Part shown: positions 41,076 to 53,900 of the stretch, piece after piece
How the letters are laid out: every line of letters starts with the position of its first letter
Position numbering within the stretch: the first letter of the stretch is position 1
Source of the DNA: Chrysomallon squamiferum
Lineage: Eukaryota > Mollusca > Gastropoda > Neomphalida > Peltospiridae
Direction: 5' to 3'
NCBI GenBank assembly: GCA_012295275.1
Contig: CM022676.1
Location: 16,029,207 to 16,093,206 of the forward strand
DNA length: 64,000 bases
Translations under genes and position numbers: made by a program
The notes under the pieces: model-generated
The model's input: only the letters and a program-made list of their open reading frames with translations
What the model was told of the DNA's origin: nothing
The model's database searches: none

Positions 41076-44000
41076 TTCCTATACAGGTTACGCCAGAATC
41101 GTTTGAGTGCCATTACACGCACATAGATATAAATAGAAAACGAAAAGAGCTTTATAAAACTATAACATAGAATAAGAAGAAAAAGCTGCAACACAATTAA
41201 CATTAATCTACAATGGTTATATATATAGAATCATTCGGAACCGCAAAGTACGAAACACACTATTTTCTCCTCCAAATATGACAAAATATTCAAGGTTCAC
41301 ATCAGTTCGTGATTCACAAGTATACGCCTTTATTATTTGCTTAGGATGGATGAAAAGAACATACATCTTAACGTATTTAATATATGTCTGTGTTTACTTT
41401 TGTTAACTATTTTCCCCGCGATATGTAATAAAACATTTTTATTTGTCGAAGTCCCACTTTAGGATGCACGAACAGTCGCTATATTTTTAGCATGTTCGGT
41501 ATCTGAGTGTGCATCCTTTTAACTGTTAAATAGTCATATCTGAAAATTATTATAAAATGTGCACACTTGGTTTTAGTTAGCTGGCCTGTTACAAAATACT
41601 TTTATTAACTTTTATATTCTGCGAGAAACAACGGATGCATTTTTTATTATTATTTTTTTTTTTTGTGTGTCTGTTGATGTGTCTCTGTTTGAAGGTTTAT
41701 AAATTGGGAAACAGTTATATCCAGAAACATTCTACACTGTGTTCAGCTGGATTCAATTAGCATTCGTGTTACAAAATTAAAGAGTGAGAGTGGACCTGTT
41801 ATATATATGTATATATATTTAACATATCACAACATTTATAATATTTTGGGGATACTGAATCTGCTTTTGTGATGACATAAAATTCAATATACTGCTGATG
41901 TCAGAACATTCTCATATTAAATGTTGACTGAATGTTCTCTACAGTCTTACTTCAGTCAGAACATGCTACTGGACTTGGAGACTGAAAGTGAAGAGTCGCT
42001 CGCCTAACTTACTTCTATGTACACTGGTCTGTGTTAGAACTGACACTGTATTTTTCCACTTTCTCACTGGATATTTCCATTTTGTTACTGAATCCATCAA
42101 ATAGCCTTCCCAAGCATCGTGGCAAGGACCGTAGCTGTTTTCCATTTGTGATATTGATGGCCTAGCAGATATTATGATTCCTCATTTTTGTTTTTCTGTT
42201 GACACAGATTCAAAGGATCACTCATGATTATGCATTAGTATCTATGGTCAGTTTCGATAAATGATTTCACAGATACATTATCGTATCTAGTTTATTGAAC
42301 TGTTTATAGTGATATGAATTGATAGAACAGCTTATGAACATCCATTAGCTTCTTTCTTGGCTCAGTTTGTATGTAATCTGATAGTTCTTGAAATAGGATC
42401 AGTAGCATAAAATACTAAAATATATGAAGATTAGTAACTATCTAGTATCCTGATGAAGTCAGGACATGAAATACGTCACATAATGCAGGCTAACAGTTTA
42501 ATGCCGTGTTCTAATTTTTGTATAAATGAGTAAACACAATGAAGATGAGAAGTGAGCAGTGAGCAGTGGGTCATATCAGTGTCACTCGATTGCATTGTTC
42601 ATCTTTAAACTAGCAGACTTAGTATATTTAGCAGAAACGTAAGCATCAGTTTCGAATGACGTATTCCAGTCTTTATGTGTCAGAATGTTGGTTTATCGCC
42701 TTGATGATGTTGTGAATAGCTTGTTCTTTTACGTTTGATGTTACTGATACATTTTTGTGTGACAACCAGCATTCTGGTATTCAGACCATTGTCTAGTGGA
42801 ACTTTGTTAAGCAGGAATGATACATTACAGAACAAAGTTAAGATGAATGACCAGAGTTCTGCTTTTCATCCACAGTATCGTTGACAACAACATTACGTGC
42901 TATTTGATCTGTTATCACAAAATCAGTTTCTTCACATAAGCTTTTAAAAGGGATAGCACTGGGAGCCTCTGACACTTATTGAATTTTCTATCTTTAAACT
43001 TATTATTTTCGAATAGAGCTCAAGTAACAAAACGCCTGTATATCACAACTTGTTATTTATTTTGCAGTCTCTTTTATTGATGCTAAAATGTAGTTGAATT
43101 ATATCATCTTATAGACATACCGATTGTAACAAATGCAGAGTATTTATTAAAAGTTAAAACAAATCCAGATTGTTATTTCTAAAAGAAAAATAAAACGAAA
43201 GAAAAAAAAAAAAAAAAAAAGCATGGTCACTAATATTTGTTCCGGTTACTTGTTCGCTGAAGAAAAAAATTTGAGAAAATAAAAAATTAATAATTAAAAT
43301 AAATAAAACGTACGTACTTGAAGACATGAACTTAAACATACATAGGTCTCCAGTTGTGGAAGAATTAAATATGTTTGAAGAAAAAATCGTTCAGGCTGAA
43401 TTATTATCTCACTAACTATAAGTCAGTGCATCAGTGTAGTCATAAACAGGATTTGGGAATAAGGTGATTGCCACAGGGTTTGTTACTTTTTGTTAATTGT
43501 GTTGTTGTTGTTGATTTTGTGAGCTATAAAACATATTTTATTATTATAAAGTATACTTAAATTAAAAACAGAACATTTACCATCGTGTATAAAATGCAAA
43601 ATGGAATAACCACTTACTGCGACTGTCATATCGCTTCGTAGTAATAATTACATAGATCTATAAAGAGAAATGAAATTCTGAAAAGTTGTCTCATTATCAC
43701 TATCCCAATTCCGGTTGCCAAATCTGGTGGCTATCAACCCGAATACCCTAGAGCCAAGGCAATACAGTGAGATATCCAAGCATAGTTACTACAGTTTTGA
43801 AGGAAGAGTTTTACGCACGTTCAGGAGATTATAATTTGGATACCTGACGACGGTGCTTATTCCAGGTCACATTTGCCTGTTAGACTACATCGTAGTCGCT
43901 ATTGTATTTTTCGGCCTTCGCCAGGGATTACAAAATCAGTTTCTTCAAATAAGGTTTTGATAGGGATTCATTCCACTAGTAGCTTCTGACAGTTATTATG

Positions 44001-46009
44001 TTTTCTGACTTTAAATGTATTATTATTATTTTCGATCAGACCATTGTCACAAAACGCCTATATATCAGAACTTATTATTTATTTGAAAATTGCATTTATT
44101 AATGCCGAAATAAATTTGAATTATCTCATACTATTTATGATAGTATTTGTGAAACAAGGAGAGTACTACTTAACAATTAAAAAATTATATGTCTTTGCAC
44201 GGGTGTATCTGTATATATTTCAACCTTTCAGTACATTAATATTAGAAATATTGGTTGACGATATTTATGGCAATACTAGGAATATAGCGACATCTTTATT
44301 TTACCTAATTTTATTTTATTTTACGACATGCATGCTTGTTTGTTGCTTTGTTCGTTGTTGGTTTTTATTACACAAATCATAATGTTCATAGTTACAGATC
44401 AGACGTAACCTGTTATTATTTCAGTACCAGTACGGTTAGTGAATGGAAGAGGAATACCAACAGAAGGTCGAGTTGAGATTGAAGTAAACGGGACGTGGGG
44501 AACAATCTGTGATGATGATTTTGCTGACAAAGATGCTTCTGTTTTATGTCACATGTTAGGATTTAGTCGGTAATTGCTTCATTTATTTACCTACTTACTT
44601 ACTTTCTTACTGAGTTTGTGCAAGAGAATATTTTATACAGATGTAATTTATTTGGTTTTACTGATGATGAAAGTTAGTGATGATATTTACGTGAAATACT
44701 TTTTGACAGGATCGTTAATAATAATAATAATAAGAATAATAATAATAACAATAATAATAATAATAAGAAAAGAAGAAGAAGAAGAAGAAGAAAAATAACA
44801 ATAGTAATAATAATAGTAATAATAATAATAATAATAACAATAATGATAATAATAATTGCTATGAGAGGAAGAAGAAACAAAAAAGAACATCAACAGCAAG
44901 TACAACAAAAAGTAACAGCAGTAGTAATTTCTAGCAATGATGATCTTGAGCGTTATAGGAACTATAATCAAGTCATCTTTGAATAATCAAATTTCGCTGG
45001 CGATATTTACACTATCTTTTTGGTAGCAAAGCATACATATTAAACATAGTTGAAATCACTTAGAAATTAACAAATGTCTTCTGAAAACGTCAGGACTACG
45101 AGAAGATCTGTTGAAGGTGTTGTGGAAACCATGTTCAGTAATATTCATTTTACTCTACATATTATTTATTTTACAATGCATATTAATTTTATTTAAGGTT
45201 TAATGCTACATCATATCAAAATGCTCACTTTGGAGAGGGAACTGGACAAATCTGGCTTGATGATCTGAGATGTGATGGAGATGAAGACAGTGTTGAAAAG
45301 TGTTCATTTCGTGGCTGGGGAAAACACAACTGTCATCACTCAGAGGATGCTGGTATCAGCTGCCAATGTCAGTTTACATGTGACATTTTATTTTATTTTA
45401 TATTATTTAATTTACCTGTTTGTCAGCTACAAAACGTGATGCATGTTTTCTAAAAGATTATATTTAAAAATTTAATTTTGCAATCATCAGCTTCTCACAA
45501 AATAGCTTAACTTTTTTCATCCACATGTTTTATCACCATCTTACATTCTGTCTTTAAATTGGTATTCGGATGGGAATCGTTACACTCAAATGTCATTATC
45601 CGTTACATGTCTCTAGAAGCAATTGGATACATTACGTTATGTGATTCAAGATATTCTTTACTTATGACTATATTTAGTTTTTATTAATTCATTCATGAAT
45701 TTGTATTTCCATTTATTTTTAATTTCTGTATGTATTTTATAACGGCTGGACATACTGCAGAGCTGTAAGAAATTCCATCTGCTCATATGAAACATCTATC
45801 TCATTTACTTAAAAGCTATCTTCAAATGCATTAAACCCGCAGCAAATATCAAATTAATTTTTTATTTTTTTTTCTAACTTTACTTGAAATAAGAATTATT
45901 GTTTTTATTCACTTGTTTTTTTTCTGACCATGATAAATTAATACTCTCATACCATATCTTTCATTTGCAGTTATAATGATACTATTTATTTATTTATGTA
46001 TTTATGTAT

Positions 46010-46044
<35 letters not shown>

Positions 46045-49000
46045 TTTCTAGATGGAGTCCTGTCTGTTGCATTCATTCCCTCAGCTCCAGGAAACATTGT
46101 TGAAGGAGAGACTCTAAATGTGTCCTGTGTGGCTAATTGTGACTCATCTTGTGTCTACACGTGGATAAGTGGAGATCGGTATTTGGTTAAGAGTTCTGTA
46201 TTAACTGTTGGTCCTGTCAGCAGAAATCAGACAGGAGAAACATTTACATGTACAACAAGATATAATAGAAATTCAGGAAGTAACGAGTTCCAGCTTAGAG
46301 TTCTGTGTAAGCTCCAGATTCACAGATAAACTTACAACTATAAATACAAAGACGCTATAAATAAATAAATGAATAAACATCACATCTCAGGTTTACATTT
46401 CTAACTCGTCTCGCCAAAATATGTGTTAAATAAAAGCATATTAATAAAATATACAAATATTTTAAAATAAAATCCAATGGTGTCTTCAGATTTTTCGCTT
46501 ACATATTTTACCTTTTTTAAACTATATTTGAAACAAAAACTCAACATTTTTTAAAAAAAAAAAATTTATGCATTCATTATGCAAAGTTTTAAAAAGATAA
46601 ACATTTACCATTTCTTTTCCGGTGTAATAGGCATACACTTCCACACCAGTAATATCTCATCTGTATTAAGAATTTATCCTTCACAATCATTTCTTTTTTA
46701 GTCATAATTAAATTATATTCAAGTTTTTCTTTATCTTGGATTCGAACTCAACACCATGAAATCGACTTCTAAATTTTTGCAGATCAAAAGTCAGTGACTT
46801 CAGATTTAGTAAATAGTTTTCTTTCATTGCAGACCAAACTTCTATTACATATTTGAGGTTGAACTCAAATTCTACAAAGATAACAGTTGATGAGCTGACT
46901 CCCATGACTCTGAGATGTGAAGTAGACAGTAATCCAGCATCTCACATCAAACTGTTGAACAACTCACACATTCTACGTGAAGTGAACAACTCCAAGTCAG
47001 TGGAGTACAGCTGGAATGAAGCTGGATGTCTGGATACAGGATTTTACACTTGTGAAGCAGGAAACAACGTCAAGTCTGATGTCAGTCAAAGCGTCGAACT
47101 TGTTGTTAAATGTAACTGCTATTTTTTACACACATTAGAATATCAGTAATCGTAAAATAGGCAACTTACATACACTGGTATATAAGTATATACACAAACA
47201 CACATACAGCAACACATATGCAGACACGTTCAGACATCCAAACATACACTAGCGCACTCTTTTCAATTTATTCTAATATGATCAGGTTTATCAACGTTAA
47301 TTAGCCTGACTGTCTTTTTGCCTACAAGGTCCACCGAGGATTCCTTCCAATGTGAACATAAAGAGAATCAGCTCTTCTGCCATCTCAGTGTCTTGGACAG
47401 AGGAATTTAACGGCGGCTTCGTGCAAATATTCATTGTACAGTACAGAGAAAGCACGTCAACACACTGGAACAACGTCACAGAGAAATTTCTAGAACGTGG
47501 TCTACACACAACCCATACAACAGTGATAGCATCTCTGAAATCAGACACGAAGTATTTTGTGAGGATTTTGTCTTATAACAAATACGGAGATAAAGGTTTT
47601 ACAGATGAGAAAGATATTTTGATGACAGGTACGCATATTAATAAAGAGGTAACATGCACTTCAGTAAAGTTATGTATCATAGTATTTTATTTGGTGACAG
47701 TCTCGATAGGACCGGAAAACAGTTTTATAGCTTATTTGACCATGAACGTTTTAGAAATTGCAATTATTGTGCGCTATCTTTGCACTTCTGGATGCAAATT
47801 TATTGCATAGATGAATCATTTTTGCACCTTTTCTTTTCAAATAGAAACTAAAATATTCTTCGTGATGTTTCTAAATGCACATTTCATTTGCTGTTACACT
47901 GATGCAAGTTATTTCGTTTATGTTTTTTCTTTCTTTCAAATATATGCATATATATATATATATATATATATTTGTAGATGGAGCCCTTTCTGTTGCATTC
48001 AGTCTTTCAGCTCCAGGAAACATTGTTGAAGGAGAAATTCTAAGTGTGATCTGTGTGGCTGATTGTGATTCATCTTGTGTCTACACGTGGAGAAGTGAAG
48101 ATCGGTATTTGGTCAACAGCTCTGAGTTAACTGTTGGTCCTGTGAGCAGAAATCAGACAGGACAAACATTTTCATGTACAGCAAATAGTTCTGAACGTTC
48201 AGGAAGTAACCAGTTCCAGCTTAGTATTCTTTGTAAGTTCCAGATTCACAGATAAAGTTCCAACTTCAAATTCGCACGCACGCGCACACACATGTCAAAA
48301 AAACAAACAGAAACATTAAGATAAACATTAAATACAAGCTTTGCATTTTTTCTTCATCTCTGCAAACTGTGTGTTACGTGAAAGCATGACAATGATATAT
48401 AAGTATATCATATATTAGCATAATTCAAGCTTTTCAACTTTATAAATAGCATGTGTGCAGCGATTACTTCATCATTTCTTCATCCTTTTCCATATCTCAC
48501 TCGCACCAAAATTGTACTTTAGTGCTCACAGCTTAACAATGTTTTTCTATTTCTCATTCCCAGTAAAACAGTTGTTGAAGCTTTTCAACTTTATAAACAT
48601 CATTTTGTTGTTGTTGTTCTTCTTTTTTTTGTGTGTTTTTTTCGCTTTATTTCTTTTTGACAGACATACATTTCCAAGCCAGTAATGCTTCACCTATTAT
48701 AAGAATCTGTCACTCACAATAATCGATTGTTTATCATATATAAATTATATTGTAGCTTTTCTTCATTCTGGACTCAATTTCTAAAATGATTCATTCAAAA
48801 AAGCGAATGTCTCTTAAATTGTTCAAAACTAATGACAAGTACATGTGGAATATCTTTGACCTTCCGCTTTACTGAACTCTTCAAATATCTGATTGCTATC
48901 ATCATTTCGTTTTGAAACTTCATTACATGTTCTGTTTCTTCATTTTTTTTTACGAAATTATTGTCATCCACAATAGAAAACATCAGAGTCTACTGGAGAA

Positions 49001-50174
49001 AGGTGTCAGAGTAGACAGTGATACAGATGTGCTGACACTGTCACCTTCGCACTACAGTACTTGTGTGAAAAAGTTAAAACTTATTTTGCTTTAGCTACAT
49101 AAAAATAAACAATTTTTATAAATATCGTTCCTACTTTAAATCAATATAAATAATATTTAACTTTTTTCATTTTATTCTGTGTTCATTCGAATTTACTAGT
49201 AAATGGCTTGTTTCATCTTGCAGCTCAAACGTCAGTGATTTCACGTGTAGTAAATGTGTTTGTATTATTGCAGACCAAACTTATATTACATCTTTGACGT
49301 TAAACTCGAAGTCTACAAAGATAACAGTTGATGAGCTGACTCCCATGTCTCTGAGATGTGAAGTTGACAGTAATCCAGCATCTCACATCAAACTGTTAAA
49401 CAGATCATACATTCTACGTGAAGTGAACAACTCCAAGACAGTGGAGTACAGCTGGAATGAAGCTGGATGTCTGGATACAGGATTTTACACTTGTGAAGCA
49501 GGAAACAACATCAACTCTGATGTCAGTCAAAGCGTGCAGCTCGCTGTTAAATGTAACTTCCATTTTTAACACATTAGATTATCAGTAATAGCAAAATAAA
49601 CAAGTTACGCACATGAATATAAGCATATATACATATATGCCTATATACATATACACGGAGACGCACATACAAACGCATATATCCACACTGTTTTCTTTTT
49701 TCTTCTGATATGGTCAGGTTTATCAACGTTAATTAGCCTGACTGTGTTTTTGCCTACAAGGTCCACCTAGGATTCCTTCCAATGTGAACATAAAGAGAAT
49801 TCAGCTCTTCTGCCATCTCAGTGTCTTGGACAGAGGAATTTAACGGCGGCTTCGTGCAAACATTTATAGTACAGTACAGACAAAGCACGTCAGCACAGTG
49901 GAACAACGTCACAGAGAAATTTCTAGAACGTGGTCTGCATACAACCCATACAACAGTGATAGGGTATCTGAAATCAGACACGAAGTATCTTGTGAGGATT
50001 TTGGCTTATAACAAATACGGAGTGAAAGGTTTTACAGATGAGAGATATATTTTGATGACAGGTACGTATATTAATAATGAGGTAACATACATTTTAATAT
50101 TCTGTTTCTTGCTTTTCCGATACAGGTAAACATGATATTGTTTTATTCGTTTGTAGTACCTATTTTTCTGAGAG

Positions 50175-50251
<77 letters not shown>

Positions 50252-50897
50252 GTTATTATTAGTAGTATTCATTTTGGTTTTGCGATAACTATAACATTTG
50301 AAAACCAATTGTACAGGTGAAATTTTATATAAATGATCTTAGTAACAATACTGATGATTTTCTGGTATTTGTATAGTGTAGTTGCTTTTTTCCAGTACTG
50401 ATTTACATATTAATTTTAAAATATTACATTATTCTCAGTATGATATTTAAAATTCATTAGCAAACTTTCCTTACCTCTGTCCTATCTTAAACCTTTATTT
50501 CAATATATTAGCGTGTTGTAATACATATTCCTTTAAGCTATATTTTATTACCTGTGTCAAACACTAGTAGTTTGTATGACATATCTCTATTCAAATGAAC
50601 AATTGTTGTTTCAGATGACGTGTCTAATATAAATTTGATAGTAGTCGCTGTTGGATCTGGATCAGGGATTCTCGTTTTAACTCTTCTTGTTGTCGCAACT
50701 GTCTTCATGTGCCGTAGACTGAGAAGAAGTTCGTACTGTTTCTTTCTTTTGTTTAAGTTTCAAAGTGCAAACGTGTGTCGTAGTGCATCTTCCTCTACGT
50801 CTATGTGTTTGTGAAAGAGATAGATCGGAAAATATGTAATACTTAAACAATTTGAGATAAATAGGAATACGCTTTGAAACAAAATAAAATTATCATG

Positions 50898-50962
<65 letters not shown>

Positions 50963-53900
50963 CATCTTCCATAATAAAATAAAATGAAATTTATTTTTAT
51001 AAAGTATCGTTATTTAATATAACAAAATGTTGTGAAACGTTTTACCAGTTCACCTCATATTAGTTTGTGTTTGTTTGTTATTTTAGTACCTGTTATTTTT
51101 ATTTAACTTTGTTGTTTTTAGGAAATGCAAAAGATGAACATGTGCATGGAACAAGGTAACACTGACTCATAGTATGAATTAATGTAGTTTATTATTGTTG
51201 TAACAGTGTATATGTTGGTAAATAGTGTGTTCATGTGTAACAGTGATTGTACATTTTATTGCCTATAAATGAATGAAAACATGTATAATGGAAACGAAAT
51301 GTTAAGAGTCTTCTGATAAAATATCCTATCCTGTTTTAATATCAGTGGTGTAACTTTCCAATCGGTTATTTGTGTGTTGAAGTGAAGCTTTGAGTTCTAA
51401 ATGACGAACACAGTTCAGAGTTTTTATAACCAGTGAATCTGTAACCATGAGCAAATACCGATTGATGTCCCAAATATTTATGTGTAGTAGCCTCTGGTTT
51501 ATTGACTATCTTGTGAGAGTTGACACATTGTTGTCTGGACGTAGATTCTCATTCTAACTCCAGACAGTTGGGTTAATGACACTGCGCTGTCGTGTACAGT
51601 TGTGTTAAATACACTGGGCTGTCGTGTACAGTTGTGTTAAATACACTGGGCTGTCGTGTACAGTTGTGTTAAATACACTGGGCTGTCGTGTACAGTTGTG
51701 TTAAATACACTGGGCTGTCGTGTACAGTTGTGTTAAATACACTGGGCTGTCGTCTGCAGTTGTGTTAAATACACTGGTGTCTAGTGTACAGTTGTGTTAA
51801 ATACACTGGGCTGTCGTCTGCAGTTGTGTTAATGACACTCGGCTGACGTGTACAGTTGTGTTAATGACACTCGGCTGACGTGTACAGTTGTGTTAATGAC
51901 ACTCGGCTGACGTGTACAGTTGTGTTAATGACACTCGGCTGACGTGTACAGTTGTGTTAATGACACCCGGCTGACGTGTACAGTTGTGTTAATGACACCG
52001 GCAGTCGTGTACAGATTAATGACACTCGGCTGACGTGTACAGTTGTGTTAATGACACTCGGCAGTCGTGTACAGTTGTGTTAATGACACTCGGCAGTCGT
52101 GTACAGTTGTGTTAATGACACTCGGCTGACGTGTACAGTTGTGTTAATGACACTCGGCAGTCGTGTACAGTTGTGTTAATGACACTCGGCTGACGTGTAC
52201 AGTTGTGTTAATGACACTCGGCTGACGTGTACAGTTGTGTTAATGACACTCGGCAGACGTGTACAGTTGTGTTAATGACACTCGGCTGACGTGTACAGTT
52301 GTGTTAATGACACTCGACTGACGTGTACAGTTGTGTTAATGACACTCGGCTGACGTGTACAGTTGTGTTAATGACACCCGGCTGACGTGTACAGTTGTGT
52401 TAATGACACTCGGCAGTCGTGTACAGTTGGACACTCGGCTGACGTGTACAGTTGTGTTAATGACACTCGGCAGTCGTGTACAGTTGTGTTAATGACACTC
52501 GGCAGTCGTGTACAGTTGTGTTAATGACACTCGGCTGACGTGTACAGTTGTGTTAATGACACTCGGCAGTCGTGTACAGTTGTGTTAATGACACTCGGCT
52601 GACGTGTACAGTTGTGTTAATGACACTCGGCTGACGTGTACAGTTGTGTTAATGACACTCGGCTGACGTGTACAGTTGTGTTAATGACACTCGGCAGTCG
52701 TGTACAGTTGTGTTAATGACACTGTCCTGTCGTGTACAGTTGTGTTAATGACACTGTCCTGTCGTGTACAGTTGTGTTAATGACACTGGGCTGTCCTGTA
52801 CAGTTGTGTTAATGACACTGGGCTGTCGTGTACAGTTGTGTTAATGACACTCGGCAGACGTGTACAGTTGTGTTAATGACACTGTCCTGTCGTGTACAGT
52901 TGTGTTAATGACACTGTCCTGACGTGTACAGTTGTGTTAATGACACTGTCCTGTCGTGTACAGTTGTGTTAATGACACTGGGCTGTCCTGTACAGTTGTG
53001 TTAATGACACTGGGCTGTCGTGTACAGTTGTGTTAATGACACTCGGCAGTCGTGTACAGTTGTGTTAATGACACTCGGCAGTCGTGTACAGTTGTGTTAA
53101 TGACACTCGGCAGTCGTGTACAGTTGTGTTAATGACACTGGGCTGTCGTGTACAGTTGTGTTAATGACACTCGGCAGTCGTGTACAGTTGTGTTAATGAC
53201 ACTCGGCAGTCGTGTACAGTTGTGTTAATGACACTCGGCTGACGTGTACAGTTGTGTTAATGACACTCGGCAGTCGTGTACAGTTGTGTTAATGACACTC
53301 GGCTGACGTGTACAGTTGTGTTAATGACACTCGGCTGACGTGTACAGTTGTGTTAATGACACTCGGCAGACGTGTACAGTTGTGTTAATGACACTCGGCA
53401 GTCGTGTACAGTTGTGTTAATGACACTCGGCAGACGTGTACAGTTGTGTTAATGACACTGTCCTGTCGTGTACAGTTGTGTTAATGACACTGGGCTGTCC
53501 TGTACAGTTGTGTTAATGACACTGGGCTGTCGTGTACAGTTGTGTTAATGACTCTGGGCTGTCGTTGTCAATGTTAGTGAATTTTACACCGTTTTCCACG
53601 TATCTTTAATGTGTTTATTGATTAACACATCTTTCTCTGAAGTGAGAAAACTGATCCTTGCTGATCCAGAATGTGTTATACTAAACATTTATAACCATAT
53701 TCTGAAATGGTGATCTATCAGTAGGGGATGTTTTTGATGTGATATTTGCTGCTTTCAATGTCCAATCTTGACCACACAGATTTCTTTAAGAGAGTGACCG
53801 CAGGCGTACATCACTCTTTGGGTCCCGTTTTCCACTTCAGACAATGGAACACTGTCAAATTTACATTTTTCTTTTTCTTTTGATATCTTTCCAGCTAAGA

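Larger units (their letters stand above)
40348..44424. other. intron with duplicated blocks 2 and 3
   Basis: Long ATT/ATTT tract at 40677-40805. Block 2 (40860-43434) and partial block 3 (43927-44420) are copies of the intron at 33.2-36.1 kb. Between them lie a fragment of a type B SRCR exon with its downstream intron (43435 to about 43690) and a stretch of about 240 bp not seen elsewhere. Confidence 0.6.

Noticed and set aside
45976-46329. 117-codon frame starting with a Met in the ATTT repeat, resembling a signal peptide before Ig1
   Set aside because: The hydrophobic lead is the translated (ATTT)n run. The Ig exon has its own acceptor (tttctag) at 46051 in the right phase.
51566-53575. 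Regularly spaced repeats suggesting a CRISPR-like array
   Set aside because: Units are contiguous, with no unique spacers, in an intron of an animal gene. It is a minisatellite.
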